NCBI GenBank assembly: GCA_017540505.1
Contig: JAFYAW010000033.1
Span: forward strand, 1-32,270
Length of the DNA: 32,270 nucleotides
Source of the DNA: Bacteroidales bacterium
GTDB lineage: Bacteria > Bacteroidota > Bacteroidia > Bacteroidales > WCHB1-69
Reading direction: 5' to 3'
A program made the translations under genes and the position numbers. Of this stretch, positions 16,602 to 25,400 are shown piece after piece. The notes under the pieces are model-generated. The model saw only the letters and a program-made list of their open reading frames with translations. It made no database searches and was not told the DNA's origin. The number at the start of each line of letters is the position of its first letter. Position 1 is the first letter of the stretch.

Positions 16602-16609
16602 CAAAGACA
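16602..16609 (-). promoter_or_regulatory. Probable -7 box for the esterase gene
   Basis: Reads TGTCTTTG on the minus strand, one mismatch from TAnnTTTG, and lies 20 bases before the ATG at 16582. It supports this start over the one at 16630. Confidence 0.4.
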
Positions 16610-16662
16610 ACTAATTTCCACAGATTTCAAGAATCAGTTGAAAACAACAAATAGGTTTCTCC

Positions 16663-18378
16663 TTATTGCTTCAACCATTCTAGTGCCTTTTCCAGCAATT
16701 CGTCACGGCCCTCGCGGATGCCCTGGACGGTAGGCCAGACGTAGATGTCGGGGATGATGCCCACACGCTGTGTCTCTGTGCCGTCAGGATAATAGACGCC
16801 GATTCCGGAGAAATAGGAACAGACCTTGCCCGGAAGCCGGATTCCCACCACATCGCCATCCGCGCCCGATGTGGTGTTGCCGATAACGATGCTGTTCGGG
16901 AGCGTGCGGTACATCATCGTGCAAAACTCCGCGTGGCTTTGCGACATCTCACTGATGAGAATGACAATCTTGCCTGCATAGGCATCCTTCCCTTTACCGG
17001 TATAACTGGGTTTAAACCAATTAAAAGCACCGGGATTGCTTAAATCTGGATATGTAGCCTTGAAAAACGGCCTCGATTTGTCGGACAAGACCTTGTATAA
17101 TCTGTAGTTGACGGTCTCGTTCGGATACTCCCTCAAATCCAGAATCAGCCCCTTTGTGGTGTGCAGGGTGTCCGCTATGCGTCCCACCCATTCTCCGGAA
17201 ATGTCATCCATAGAAACATATCCAATGCTGTCGCCCAAATCTTTATAGCAAATGCTATCAGTCTTGAATTCGAAACCGAATTCTTCATAGTCATATCGCG
17301 AAACAGTGGTCTTTTTCTGAATGCCATCCGATACGAAGGTGGTGTTGACAGTCGGTTCAGAACCGTTACATATATGCCAAGTCAGCTGACGGAGCTTGGC
17401 ACGGTGGTTGGATGCTGCATAATAGGGTGACAAGCTGTCAACCCACCAGGAAACAGGTTTCCCGTCAAGATGCGTGATGACATCCCCAATATGCGGCCCG
17501 GCACTGTCGATCTTGTCCGGGTTCCAATAGGAGGAGACCACCATGGTGTCATTTTGCAAGAATTTCACCCTGAACGGAGGATAGTACACATCCGACGATT
17601 TTGACGGTTTTGAAGACCAAACCGCCCCGTGTGTGTCGTCTATCAGGGCAATCAGATGCCTGACAGTGCTCCAATAGTTTTTATTGTCTTCGGCCAAAAT
17701 GAAGGAAGGAATATGATTCTTCATCACAGTATTCCAGTCCGTATCCATCAGATACCGATACGGGAAAAAATAATACACCATATTCCAGTAACGATACAGG
17801 GCCAGCAATCTGAACCCGGCATCGGGGCTCTCCATCTCTGCATAAGGATTCTCATTGTTGAACTGCGCATTCTTCACCCAGAGGGATGAATAGGTCACAT
17901 AGTAATAGCCGTTATTGCGGTTCTGATAGACATTCATCAGTGTTTTGTAGAGCTTTGGAGACAGTTTGTCCGGGTTGATCCACGCCAAATCCGGTTTTAT
18001 GAACGCATTGGTGTCAACGGGTTTGACGTCTTTGTTGACGGGGATTTTACCATAATGAAGAATCCATTTGGCCAAATATGCGTCACGCTGCTTGTTGTCG
18101 GATGCCTGCAGATAGCCGGGCAGCATCCGGAAAAGCTCGTAATCCCAGTTGTACACGCCTTTGGAAATAGTCGGGTGGTGATACTTCAGGAATCCCCAAA
18201 CGCGTCCTAAAAGTTCAAGGTTGTCCACCAGTTGCGGCGTTATCTCGGGAAAAACTATGTTGGAACCGTGGTCAAATGCCGTGTCTTGGACTGCGCCAGA
18301 CTTGTCGGATGGCGTTTGTGCGAAAGAGAGGGTTGCACAGAAAAGGAGAACGAGGGTGCAGAAGAAATGTTTTCTCAT
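16663..18378 (-). CDS. Secreted S41-family (C-terminal processing-like) peptidase
   Basis: 571 residues with signal peptide MRKHFFCTLVLLFCATLSFAQ. Residues 45-250 are a long N-terminal helical region seen in secreted Bacteroidota S41 members (LGRVWGFLKYHHP, YYFFPYRYLMD). A PDZ-like part follows (IGDVITHLDGKPVSWW, about 296-313). The S41 catalytic core starts near 385 (SIGYVSMDDI, LILDLREYPN). S481 in the S-H-A-E sequence (481-484) aligns with the family's nucleophile in SxxE. Then GNTTSGADGDV and the final GIIPDIYVWPTVQGI. Role: a periplasmic or outer-membrane peptidase, substrate unknown. The gene starts 9 bases after the small membrane protein's stop, so it may be read from the toxin-antitoxin operon upstream or from an unseen promoter. 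Confidence 0.87.
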   Translation of the reverse strand: MRKHFFCTLVLLFCATLSFAQTPSDKSGAVQDTAFDHGSNIVFPEITPQLVDNLELLGRVWGFLKYHHPTISKGVYNWDYELFRMLPGYLQASDNKQRDAYLAKWILHYGKIPVNKDVKPVDTNAFIKPDLAWINPDKLSPKLYKTLMNVYQNRNNGYYYVTYSSLWVKNAQFNNENPYAEMESPDAGFRLLALYRYWNMVYYFFPYRYLMDTDWNTVMKNHIPSFILAEDNKNYWSTVRHLIALIDDTHGAVWSSKPSKSSDVYYPPFRVKFLQNDTMVVSSYWNPDKIDSAGPHIGDVITHLDGKPVSWWVDSLSPYYAASNHRAKLRQLTWHICNGSEPTVNTTFVSDGIQKKTTVSRYDYEEFGFEFKTDSICYKDLGDSIGYVSMDDISGEWVGRIADTLHTTKGLILDLREYPNETVNYRLYKVLSDKSRPFFKATYPDLSNPGAFNWFKPSYTGKGKDAYAGKIVILISEMSQSHAEFCTMMYRTLPNSIVIGNTTSGADGDVVGIRLPGKVCSYFSGIGVYYPDGTETQRVGIIPDIYVWPTVQGIREGRDELLEKALEWLKQ

Positions 18379-18387
18379 ATAAGGAAA

Positions 18388-18603
18388 TTACTTTTTATTG
18401 ACAACCCATATCAAAAGACCTAAAATGGCAAGATTGCTTATGACGAGTGCAACGGCCATTCTGTTAAGGTGTGCATAGTAAGTTGCTTCAGTTAAAGCGT
18501 ATTTACCATCAAGCATAGCCGATAAATAAATCATAAGTTCTGCTAATACCGCTAAGAGCAAAACTAAGAATAAAGAAATAATAATGATTTTGCGCCGTTT
18601 CAT
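18388..18603 (-). CDS. Small two-TM membrane protein behind a toxin-antitoxin pair
   Basis: 71 residues, not recognised. It has a basic start (MKRRK), a first hydrophobic helix (IIIISLFLVLLLAVLAELMIYL) and a second near the end (VALVISNLAILGLLIWVV), closing with KK. The short loop between (DGKYALTEATYYAHLNRM) is hydrophilic. Both ends are basic, so both probably face the cytoplasm. The ATG lies 23 bases after the antitoxin stop, in the same direction, so it could be a third gene of that operon. AT-rich like the pair upstream. It may be an unrelated passenger. Confidence 0.65.
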   Translation of the reverse strand: MKRRKIIIISLFLVLLLAVLAELMIYLSAMLDGKYALTEATYYAHLNRMAVALVISNLAILGLLIWVVNKK

Positions 18604-18626
18604 TTACAAATGTATTGAAATATTCG

Positions 18627-18902
18627 TCACTTGGCAATCTCAATAATAGGTACACCAAGTGCTTGTTGAATCAAAGCGACTGTCTTGCAAGTGAAATTGT
18701 GACCAAAAGAGAACCATCTTGATACCTCAGATTCTTTTTTGCCGGTCAGTTTTGCTAAATCGCGTTTGGTCATACCTTTTTCTTGCAGAATTTGATATAT
18801 CTTTTCGGAGATACTGAAATTCAAGTCAAAAGCGGCGCGCTCTTGTGGCGTTATAGAGTCGTGTGCTTCTTGTAGAATGGGTGAAAATATCCTTGTGTTC
18901 AT
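18627..18902 (-). CDS. XRE-type HTH antitoxin
   Basis: 91 residues. Residues about 31-85 form a Cro/CI-type helix-turn-helix (EKIYQILQEKGMTKRDLAKLTGKKESEVSRWFSFG). The N-terminus (FSPILQEAHDSITPQERAAFDLN) is a short extension typical of antitoxins of Bacteroides HigA type. It starts 8 bases after the stop of the toxin-like gene, giving the toxin-first order of HigBA systems. It should neutralise the toxin and repress its own promoter, at 19416 (inference from family). Confidence 0.82.
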   Translation of the reverse strand: MNTRIFSPILQEAHDSITPQERAAFDLNFSISEKIYQILQEKGMTKRDLAKLTGKKESEVSRWFSFGHNFTCKTVALIQQALGVPIIEIAK

Positions 18903-18910
18903 ATCAATTG

Positions 18911-19390
18911 TTATGATAACTGAAATACTTTTCCTTCAATACCTGTGATTACATTTTTTTCGATAGTTATGGTACCATCCTTCTGTGCTTCAGCAAGTAA
19001 TTTGTCGAATTCTTGTAGATCCATCACATAACCGCTTAATTCAGTGCTTTCCTCGTAAGTGCGTGTGCTTTTTATTCCTCCGTTGCCAACTATAAGAATT
19101 TGGTCGGATATACGAAGACAATATAATCTTAGTTTACGAGAATCGATAGATAGAGCCGCCACTCTGTCGCTCATGTTGCCTTCTGGACGGAAAAAGCGTT
19201 CGAATGCTCCAACTGCAACGATTTTTTCTAATGCTAATATGATGTTTTTGTAATCGTTATTAAGAGTGGCATCGTTTTTGAATTTTTTCACAAAAGCCTC
19301 ATATTCGCTAATGGCATTGCCATCAAAGCAGATAGAGTATAGGCTGACGTTGTCTGTTTGTTCCAGTGTCTTGAGAGTTACTCTTTTCAT
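18911..19390 (-). CDS. RelE/HigB-like toxin
   Basis: 159 residues, longer than classic RelE (about 90-110). The core strands are recognisable: VGAFERFFRPEGNMSDRV, then KLRLYCLRISDQILIVGNGGIK, in which YCLRI and GNGGIK match the conserved parts of the RelE/ParE or Gp49-like families of Bacteroidales. The N-terminal 50 residues and a C-terminal tail (GTITIEKNVITGIEGKVF) are extra. Likely acts as an mRNA interferase at the ribosome (family inference). First gene of the operon; the promoter box is 26 bases upstream. The segment 18388-19605 is visibly more AT-rich than the genes around it, suggesting horizontal origin. Confidence 0.7.
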   Translation of the reverse strand: MKRVTLKTLEQTDNVSLYSICFDGNAISEYEAFVKKFKNDATLNNDYKNIILALEKIVAVGAFERFFRPEGNMSDRVAALSIDSRKLRLYCLRISDQILIVGNGGIKSTRTYEESTELSGYVMDLQEFDKLLAEAQKDGTITIEKNVITGIEGKVFQLS

Positions 19391-19415
19391 ATTTTTGTCT
19401 TTTTTGAAAACGTGG

Positions 19416-19423
19416 CAAAGATA
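19416..19423 (-). promoter_or_regulatory. -7 box for the toxin-antitoxin operon
   Basis: Reads TATCTTTG on the minus strand (TAnnTTTG), 26 bases before the toxin ATG at 19390. The rest of the 215-base gap (19391-19605) is AT-rich with no gene or clear operator palindrome. Confidence 0.6.
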
Positions 19424-19605
19424 ATCTTTTTATTGAGATGTTTAACATATATGTGAATTTTTTCTCAATCGGCAATTAACAAGGGCTCCATAAAGCGTAT
19501 TGACATAATTCCATAGGTCGTCACATTTTGTGATATCCTATTCTCTTTGCTGTATTTTTGGGGCATTATGTTTTAGAAGCGTGTTTCAAATCGAAAAGTT
19601 GAAGA

Positions 19606-19953
19606 CTATTTCCTCTTTTTCGAATACTTTCCCTTTACAATCTCATACGAGTTCCGCGTCAGCTCTTTGAGCAGCTCCGTGTCAATGGTTTGCAGGTCGA
19701 TGCCGATCCAGTACTTGGTGTTGAAGTGGTTGTCGGGAGGCTCCACGCCTTCAGCGGTGGCAAGCAGCTCTGTAATGCGTTCTGTCTGGCACTTCACCAC
19801 CACGGTAAACTCGTGGAGGTCACAATAGCAGAAGGTGTGTCCGCAGACGTAAAACACTAACAAGGTGTCTCCGCCGGGCATCTTCGCGAAGGGCAGCTTC
19901 TCCTCCACCTCGCCCAACGACAGGCAAAACTCACGAAATTCTTCAATGTTCAT
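19606..19953 (-). CDS. MmcQ/YjbR family protein
   Basis: 115 residues. The YjbR/CyaY-like fold is indicated by MNIEEFREFCLSLGEVEEKLPF, the central VVVKCQTERITELL, then NTKYWIGIDLQTIDTELLKELTRNSYEIVKGK at the end. Length and motifs are complete. Members are described as DNA-binding or as having an unclear role. It starts 17 bases after the stop of the DUF2442 gene, so it is the third gene in the DUF4160/DUF2442 operon. The unusual cluster VCGHTFCYCD holds three cysteines. Confidence 0.85.
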   Translation of the reverse strand: MNIEEFREFCLSLGEVEEKLPFAKMPGGDTLLVFYVCGHTFCYCDLHEFTVVVKCQTERITELLATAEGVEPPDNHFNTKYWIGIDLQTIDTELLKELTRNSYEIVKGKYSKKRK

Positions 19954-19970
19954 AAGGTGTGTTGTAGGTT

Positions 19971-20294
19971 CTATTTTTCAGAATTATATGAAGCATTGTC
20001 CTCCGCCACAAAACTCTCAGCTGTTTCGCGCGCTTCATACACCGCAACACCTTTTTCGTAAAGGTATTCGGGGGCAATGTCTATGGAATTGTTCTCCCAA
20101 GTCACGGTCCAACCATCCAATGCGATGTTGTTGAATTTTTGTTTGTCCTGCAATGGGCTGAAAATAGGGAACTGTTGAATAAGAGGCTTGCAGTCAAAGG
20201 TTTTCACACTACCGTTGTTGAAAGTCAGCCGCAGCGTATAATTGTCAAGCACTTCTGCCGCGACAACCCATATAATATTATTGATTTCTTCCAT
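19971..20294 (-). CDS. DUF2442 protein, putative antitoxin-like partner
   Basis: 107 residues. The DUF2442 pattern is clear: VVAAEVLDNYTLRLTFNNGS, FDCKPLI, FNNIALDGWTVTW and SIDIAPEYLYEKG. The ATG lies 1 base after the stop of the DUF4160 gene, so the two are tightly coupled. DUF4160 and DUF2442 genes are commonly adjacent and are suspected to form toxin-antitoxin-like pairs; this is not proven. A charged tail of about 25 residues follows the domain. Confidence 0.85.
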   Translation of the reverse strand: MEEINNIIWVVAAEVLDNYTLRLTFNNGSVKTFDCKPLIQQFPIFSPLQDKQKFNNIALDGWTVTWENNSIDIAPEYLYEKGVAVYEARETAESFVAEDNASYNSEK

Positions 20295-20295
20295 T

Positions 20296-20553
20296 TTACT
20301 CTAAGGGTTTAATTGATTTCAAAGGTTCGCCATTTTCCATTCGTCTCCAGTTTTCCCATAACTCATCTTTGTGCAAATCCATCCATTCATATACAAATTC
20401 TAAAGCCCTTCTGCTCATAGATCCAGTCATTTTGCCTGTGGAGATGTCAATAAGAGCGCGAAATTCGTTATATCTGACATGAAAATGTGGTGGGTTATGA
20501 TCTGGGAAATACATGGTGATGATAATGCCATAGAATCTACTAATTTCGGACAT
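20296..20553 (-). CDS. DUF4160 protein, putative toxin-like partner
   Basis: 85 residues from the ATG at 20553. The open frame extends to 20943, but that part is antisense-frame noise within the next gene, and the promoter box at 20574 sits inside it. The DUF4160 motif is visible: SRFYGIIITMYFPDHNPPHF, HVRYNEFRALIDI, then MSRRALEFVYEWMDLHKDEL. First gene of a trio with DUF2442 and YjbR genes. Function unknown. Confidence 0.85.
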   Translation of the reverse strand: MSEISRFYGIIITMYFPDHNPPHFHVRYNEFRALIDISTGKMTGSMSRRALEFVYEWMDLHKDELWENWRRMENGEPLKSIKPLE

Positions 20554-20573
20554 GATGGATGTTTTTAGTGCGG

Positions 20574-20581
20574 CAAAGATA
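20574..20581 (-). promoter_or_regulatory. -7 box for the DUF4160 operon
   Basis: Reads TATCTTTG on the minus strand (TAnnTTTG), 21 bases before the ATG at 20553. It decides in favour of the short DUF4160 start. Confidence 0.65.
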
Positions 20582-20644
20582 TGGAAATTTTGGAATTCTG
20601 TATAGTATTTTTTTAAGTTTACATGCTTTCCGTAAATGCAACAA

Positions 20645-21790
20645 TCAATGCAATCCGTCAATGTCAATGCCAACAAAATCGCCTTTGCGGTCAAAGGTGT
20701 AGGCCGCCCACATCTTGTAGTAATCAATGTCTGGATAATACCAGATGTGGATGACGTAGTGTTTGTCCACGACTTCCAGTGAGATAAGCTTCCCGTATTT
20801 TGGGAAGTCGCGTCCGCGACGGGACATGTCGTCGTGAATGTAGGACAGCATCTTCTTGATGTGCGGCACCTTTTGCCATTGATTTTCCGGAAGATCACCG
20901 CAGAACAAATCCTCCGCACCCGTGAACAACCACGTCCCATCATCTCGATATCCTTTTTGAATGCTATTGCTGAAAATCAAGTAATATAACTGGCCTTTAT
21001 GATGCACTTCAATGTAAGCATTCGTGGTGTCGTGAGGGTTCTCGACCTTCGTCTGCACTTTTTTAGGTAACTGGTTGTATGTTATGGCCTCTTCTCGATA
21101 CAGGGTTCCATTTCTGAAAATGCAGTTACGGATTAATCCATGCGGCTCTTTGTTACGCCCCATTACTGTTTTGATTTCCGGACCGTTGACATAATAGTTT
21201 AGAATTTGTCCTTTTGACAGGTTGAGTACGGCATTCCAATAATCGTCTCCGCCGTCGCAAACCATTAAATATCTGTTGTTCAGACAGTCGAATTCTTCTG
21301 GAATGGCGAAGTTGATGCTCGCACAAGTGTCACCGTCTTCTTCCACATAAAAGATATATTGACGAGCGTATTGATAAAACCTGGGAGCCGTGAGGGCGCG
21401 ACGAATAATTTGAGAAGAGTCGGCTTTAAGATCCAGTTCATTGGCCAACAGGATTTCAGCCCGCTGCACCTCCTTCAGCCCTGCATGGATGGCGATGCCC
21501 TCCGAGGAGTTGGATGTATGTTCCCAAATCGCTTTATAACCATGGAAGGGGCGGCTGTCGTGGAGATCCAGTAAAAAACCGACAGTACCCTTGTCGTTAC
21601 GACATTCGTAAAACGTGATGCTTGTGTCGATATAGGAGCATAGTTGTTTGGCTATGGGGCTCTTGTAACTTGAGGTGTCACGTGTTGCCAAAGAGATTTC
21701 CGTTACGGAAATCGGTCGCAGGTGCTCCAACTCCTGGGCGATCACATCTCCTATCGAAAATAACACAATAATAAGAAAGAGCTCCCTCAT
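20645..21790 (-). CDS. Secreted protein of unknown function
   Basis: 381 residues from the ATG at 21790; an upstream TTG in frame (21808) overlaps the promoter box and would add six residues before the signal peptide. Signal peptide MRELFLIIVLFSIGDVIAQ. I do not recognise the rest. It is a mixed alpha/beta soluble protein with no membrane segment after the signal, rich in Tyr, Asp and aromatic pairs (for example FAIPEEFDCLNNRYLMVCDGGDDYWNAV is not matched to any family I know, and the C-terminus reads DRKGDFVGIDIDGLH). There is no T9SS domain or lipobox, so it should be periplasmic. It has its own promoter and sits alone. Confidence 0.75.
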   Translation of the reverse strand: MRELFLIIVLFSIGDVIAQELEHLRPISVTEISLATRDTSSYKSPIAKQLCSYIDTSITFYECRNDKGTVGFLLDLHDSRPFHGYKAIWEHTSNSSEGIAIHAGLKEVQRAEILLANELDLKADSSQIIRRALTAPRFYQYARQYIFYVEEDGDTCASINFAIPEEFDCLNNRYLMVCDGGDDYWNAVLNLSKGQILNYYVNGPEIKTVMGRNKEPHGLIRNCIFRNGTLYREEAITYNQLPKKVQTKVENPHDTTNAYIEVHHKGQLYYLIFSNSIQKGYRDDGTWLFTGAEDLFCGDLPENQWQKVPHIKKMLSYIHDDMSRRGRDFPKYGKLISLEVVDKHYVIHIWYYPDIDYYKMWAAYTFDRKGDFVGIDIDGLH

Positions 21791-21805
21791 TGTCACTTTT
21801 TGGAG

Positions 21806-21813
21806 CAAAGATA
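21806..21813 (-). promoter_or_regulatory. -7 box for the secreted protein gene
   Basis: Reads TATCTTTG on the minus strand (TAnnTTTG), 16 bases before the ATG at 21790. It supports that ATG over the TTG at 21808. Confidence 0.6.
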
Positions 21814-21913
21814 CAAAATATTTCTATTTGTAATGAGAATATTTTAAAATTATTCCTGTTCGAAATAGAAATATTGTGTTCATTTTGGAATGTGGTGCAG
21901 TGGCGATGCGGTT

Positions 21914-22219
21914 TTAGCAATCCTTGTCCGTCACCTCCTCGGCATTGAGCACGAAGGCGCGGAGCCCCTGCTGCTCGGCGGAGAGGTCCAGCTCGTGGAT
22001 GTCGTGGAGCAGCGGCCGCACTTTCTCGTCCGGCACGAAGGCCAGCACGGCGGAGTTCAACGTCGGCCAGGCATGGGTGCCATAATGCGGCTCGCCATCG
22101 TGGCTGCCACGGCCCTGCACCTCGTTCCAGAAGGTGAACCCGCGGATTTCGTTTTTGTCCAACACTTCCATGATTTCATCATAGAAGGCTTGATATAGCG
22201 ATATGAAGACTGCTTTCAT
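21914..22219 (-). CDS. PG0541-like transporter-associated protein
   Basis: 101 residues, soluble. The sequence (FISLYQAFYDEIMEVLDKNEIRGF, WNEVQGRGSHDGEPHYGTHAWP, LAFVPDEKVRPLLHDIHEL) resembles the small protein I recall downstream of the RND pump in P. gingivalis (PG0541), and the size and alternation suggest a PII-like ferredoxin fold (inference). Such PII-like partners occur in other metal or drug efflux operons, where they may sense a ligand. It lies 181 bases after the RND gene, and that gap holds hairpins and a heptamer array, so its expression may be uncoupled from the pump. The histidines (H61, H66, H69 region) could bind metal; not tested. Confidence 0.78.
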   Translation of the reverse strand: MKAVFISLYQAFYDEIMEVLDKNEIRGFTFWNEVQGRGSHDGEPHYGTHAWPTLNSAVLAFVPDEKVRPLLHDIHELDLSAEQQGLRAFVLNAEEVTDKDC

Positions 22220-22253
22220 TTTATTTGGATTGGTTAGTTGTATATTATCGTCT

Positions 22254-22319
22254 CCCCCACGCTGCGGCTTCGCCTTGAGTGGGGTTATTTGCGCTTCGCG
22301 CGTTTTGCCTCTTCGAGGC
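22254..22319. repeat. Composite intergenic element with TTC-loop hairpins
   Basis: Three hairpins in a row: CCCCAC with GTGGGG (22255-22260 / 22279-22284) enclosing GGC-TTC-GCC (22266-22274); GCGC-TTC-GCGC (22291-22301); and GCCTC-TTC-GAGGC (22307-22319). It is GC-rich against an AT-rich surrounding. It lies between the RND gene and the PG0541-like gene. Confidence 0.7.
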
Positions 22320-22366
22320 TGTTTGAGGAATGTGTTTCAATATATTATGTTTTAAGTTTTTCAATA

Positions 22367-22401
22367 GCTAATAGCCAACGGCTAAAGGCCAAAGGCTAAT
22401 T
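22367..22401. repeat. Five-unit heptamer array after the RND gene
   Basis: Five contiguous 7-bp units of the form GCYAAnn, with units 1 to 5 in perfect 7-bp register. The last base is the first base of the RND gene's stop (22401-22403). The 22370-22392 part matches the minus strand of 2723-2745 at 22 of 23 bases. Confidence 0.85.
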
Positions 22402-25400
22402 TACACTTCGTTCACGCCTAGGGCTTTGTTCCGTTCGCGGCGGGCACGGCGGCGTGCCTGCCCTTTCTCGGACCACTCGGCGAACTTGCTGTACAGGATC
22501 GGGATGAGAATCAAGGTCACGAGCGTGGAGACGGTAAGACCCCAGGCTACGACCATACCCATGGAGTTCCACATCTCGGCACCCTCGCCTTTATCGATGG
22601 CCAGCGGAATCATACCGAGCACGGTGGTGAGGGTGGTCATCAGGATGGGACGCAGACGGGACCGGCCGCCGGCGACCACGGAATCCTTGATGCTCATGCC
22701 ACGCTCACGGCATAGGCTGGTGTAGTCCACCAGCACGATACCGTTCTTGACCACAATACCGATCAGCATCATCGCGCCGATGAGGGCCATGATGCCTAAT
22801 GCGGTGTGCGTCACGGCCAGACCGATGAACACGCCGGTGAAGGCGAACGGGATGGAGAACATGATGACGAAGGGATAGGTGAAGGACTCGAACTGGGCGG
22901 CCATGACCACATACACCAACATGACGATGAGTGCCATGAGGGTGAACATGTCTCCGAAGGCATCCTGCTGGTCTTCCCACGTACCGCCGATCTTGTAATC
23001 CAGCGTGGGCGGGATGTCCATCTGGTCCAACTCGTGCTGGGCGGAGGCCACCAGCTCGCTCAAAGCGGCGCCCTTGGCTACCACGCACGACACCTTGACC
23101 ATACGCTCGCGGTCCTTACGGACGATGGTCGGCGGGGTGAAGGTCTCTTCCACATGGCCCACGTCGCCCACGCGGATACCCTGGCCGCGGCTGTTGTACA
23201 TCAGGATGTTCTCGATGGCGTGCACGTCGTCGCGGAACTCGGGGGCGTAACGCACGCGGATGTTGTACTCGTCGCCGTCCTCACGGAACTGCGAGGCCGT
23301 GTAACCGTTGAAACGGTTGCGCACATAACTGGCTGCCGTAGTGGAGTTCAGACCATTCTCGGCTAATTTCTGGCGGTCGAAAACGACTTCCAGCTCGGGG
23401 GTGTATTCGTCACGGCTGATCACCACTTCGGAGCAGCCTTCCACGTTGCGCATCCGCGCGGCAAGGTCGGCGGCGAACTGGTCGGTGGTGTTGAAATCGT
23501 AGCAGTACAGCTCGATATCCACAGTCGATTGTCCGCCCATGTTACCTTGGCCGGTGGTGACCGTGGAGGAGACGATTTCAATATGCTGCCGCAAAATGCC
23601 ACGGATACCGTCAGCGATTTCCGTGATGAACTTATTACGCTCGGTCTTCTTCACCAAACGGATGTTGTACGAGAGCAGGTGCGTGCCGTTGTCACGCATC
23701 AGGCTCCAGGTGTTGTCTTCATCGGGCATACCCACGGAATAGTTGATGGATTTGATCTCGTCCGGGTATTTCTCACGGATCTCCTCCACAATCCGGTCTC
23801 CCAAGGCCTTGGTGGTCTCCACACGGGTGCCCTGCGGCAGTTTCACGGTGACACTCAGTCGGGCGTTGTCCTGCGTGGGGAAGAACTCCGTAGGGATGAC
23901 GGTCAGCAGCGAGAGACTGGCTCCGAACACGGCGAAGGCGATCAGCACGACAGTCTTGCGGTGGTTGACGCACCAGCGCAGCAGATGGGCGTACCAGTTG
24001 TCCAGCCGGTTGAGGAAGTTCTCAATGGGGGTGTAGATGGCATTGAACCACTTGCTCTTTTTCGGGTTTTTCTTCAACAGGAGAGAGCAGAGCATCGGCG
24101 TCAGCGACATGGCCGCCGCCAAGGAGACGGCAATCACGATGGTGACAATCCAGCCCAAGGATTTGAAGAGCACGCCGGCCATACCGGTGAGGAAGGTCAA
24201 GGGCAAGAACACGGCGATGATCACCAAGGTGGAGGCGATGATGGAGAGCGAGACCTCACTGGTAGCGAACACAGCCGCCGCCTTGGGCTTCGAGCCCCGC
24301 TCGATATGCGTGGTGATGTTCTCCAGCACCACAATGGAGTCATCCACCACCATGCCGATGGCGATGGAAATGGAGGATAGGGAGATGATATTCAGGGTGT
24401 TGCCTGTGGCCAACAGGTAGATGAAAGCCGCAATCAGGGAGACGGGCACCACAATGGCGATGATCAGGGTGGCCCGCCAGCGACCTAAGAAGAAGAGCAC
24501 CACAATGACCACTAACAATAGGATGATGAGGATGGTCTCCTCCAAGCTGTCGATGGTGTTGGTGATGTTGTCGGAGTTGTCCACCAGGACGTTCAGCTGC
24601 ACGTCGGCGGGCAGGGTCTTCTTGATGTCAGGCAGCTGCTCCAACACCTTCTTACAGATTTTCACGGTGTTGGCACCTGTCTGCTTTTGGATGATGACCA
24701 TGGCACCGCGCTGGCCGTCAGTGTAGGATTCCTGCATGCGCTCCTGCAGAGTGTCTTTCACAACCGCCACATCTTTCAGGAAGATGTTCTTGTTGTTGAA
24801 ACTGCCGACCACGATGTCTTCCATCTCGTCCGCGCTGTTGAACTCGCCGTCCACACGCATGGAGTAGGTTTTGGAACCCACGTCCATGATACCCAGGGAG
24901 ACGTTGCGGTTCTCCGCACCCAACACGGAGGCGATGGTCTCGATGGTGAGGTTGTAACTCTCTAACTTGTAGGGGTCGCAATAGACCTGGATCTCACGTT
25001 GGGGGGCGCCGGCGATGGATACGGCACCCACGCCGCTGACACGGCTCAAGGGTGAGGCAACCTTGTCGTCCAGAATCTTGTACAACGCTTGCGTGCTCTG
25101 GTCCGACTGCACCGACAGCATCATGATAGGCATGTCGTCGGCGCTGAACTTGAACAGGTAGGGCTGGTTGGCACCGTCGGGCAGCGCCGACTTCACCATA
25201 TCCAGCTTGTCGCGTACGTCGTTGGTCTTCTGATCAATGTCCACACCATATTCAAATTCCAGATATACAATGGAATAGTTCTCCTTGGAGTTGGAGGTGA
25301 TGTGCTTCAGGTCGCTTAGGGTGTTGAGCACGTTCTCAATCGGCTTGGAAACGTTGTCCTCAATGTCTTCCGCGCTGGCTCCGCCGTAAACGGTCAGCAC

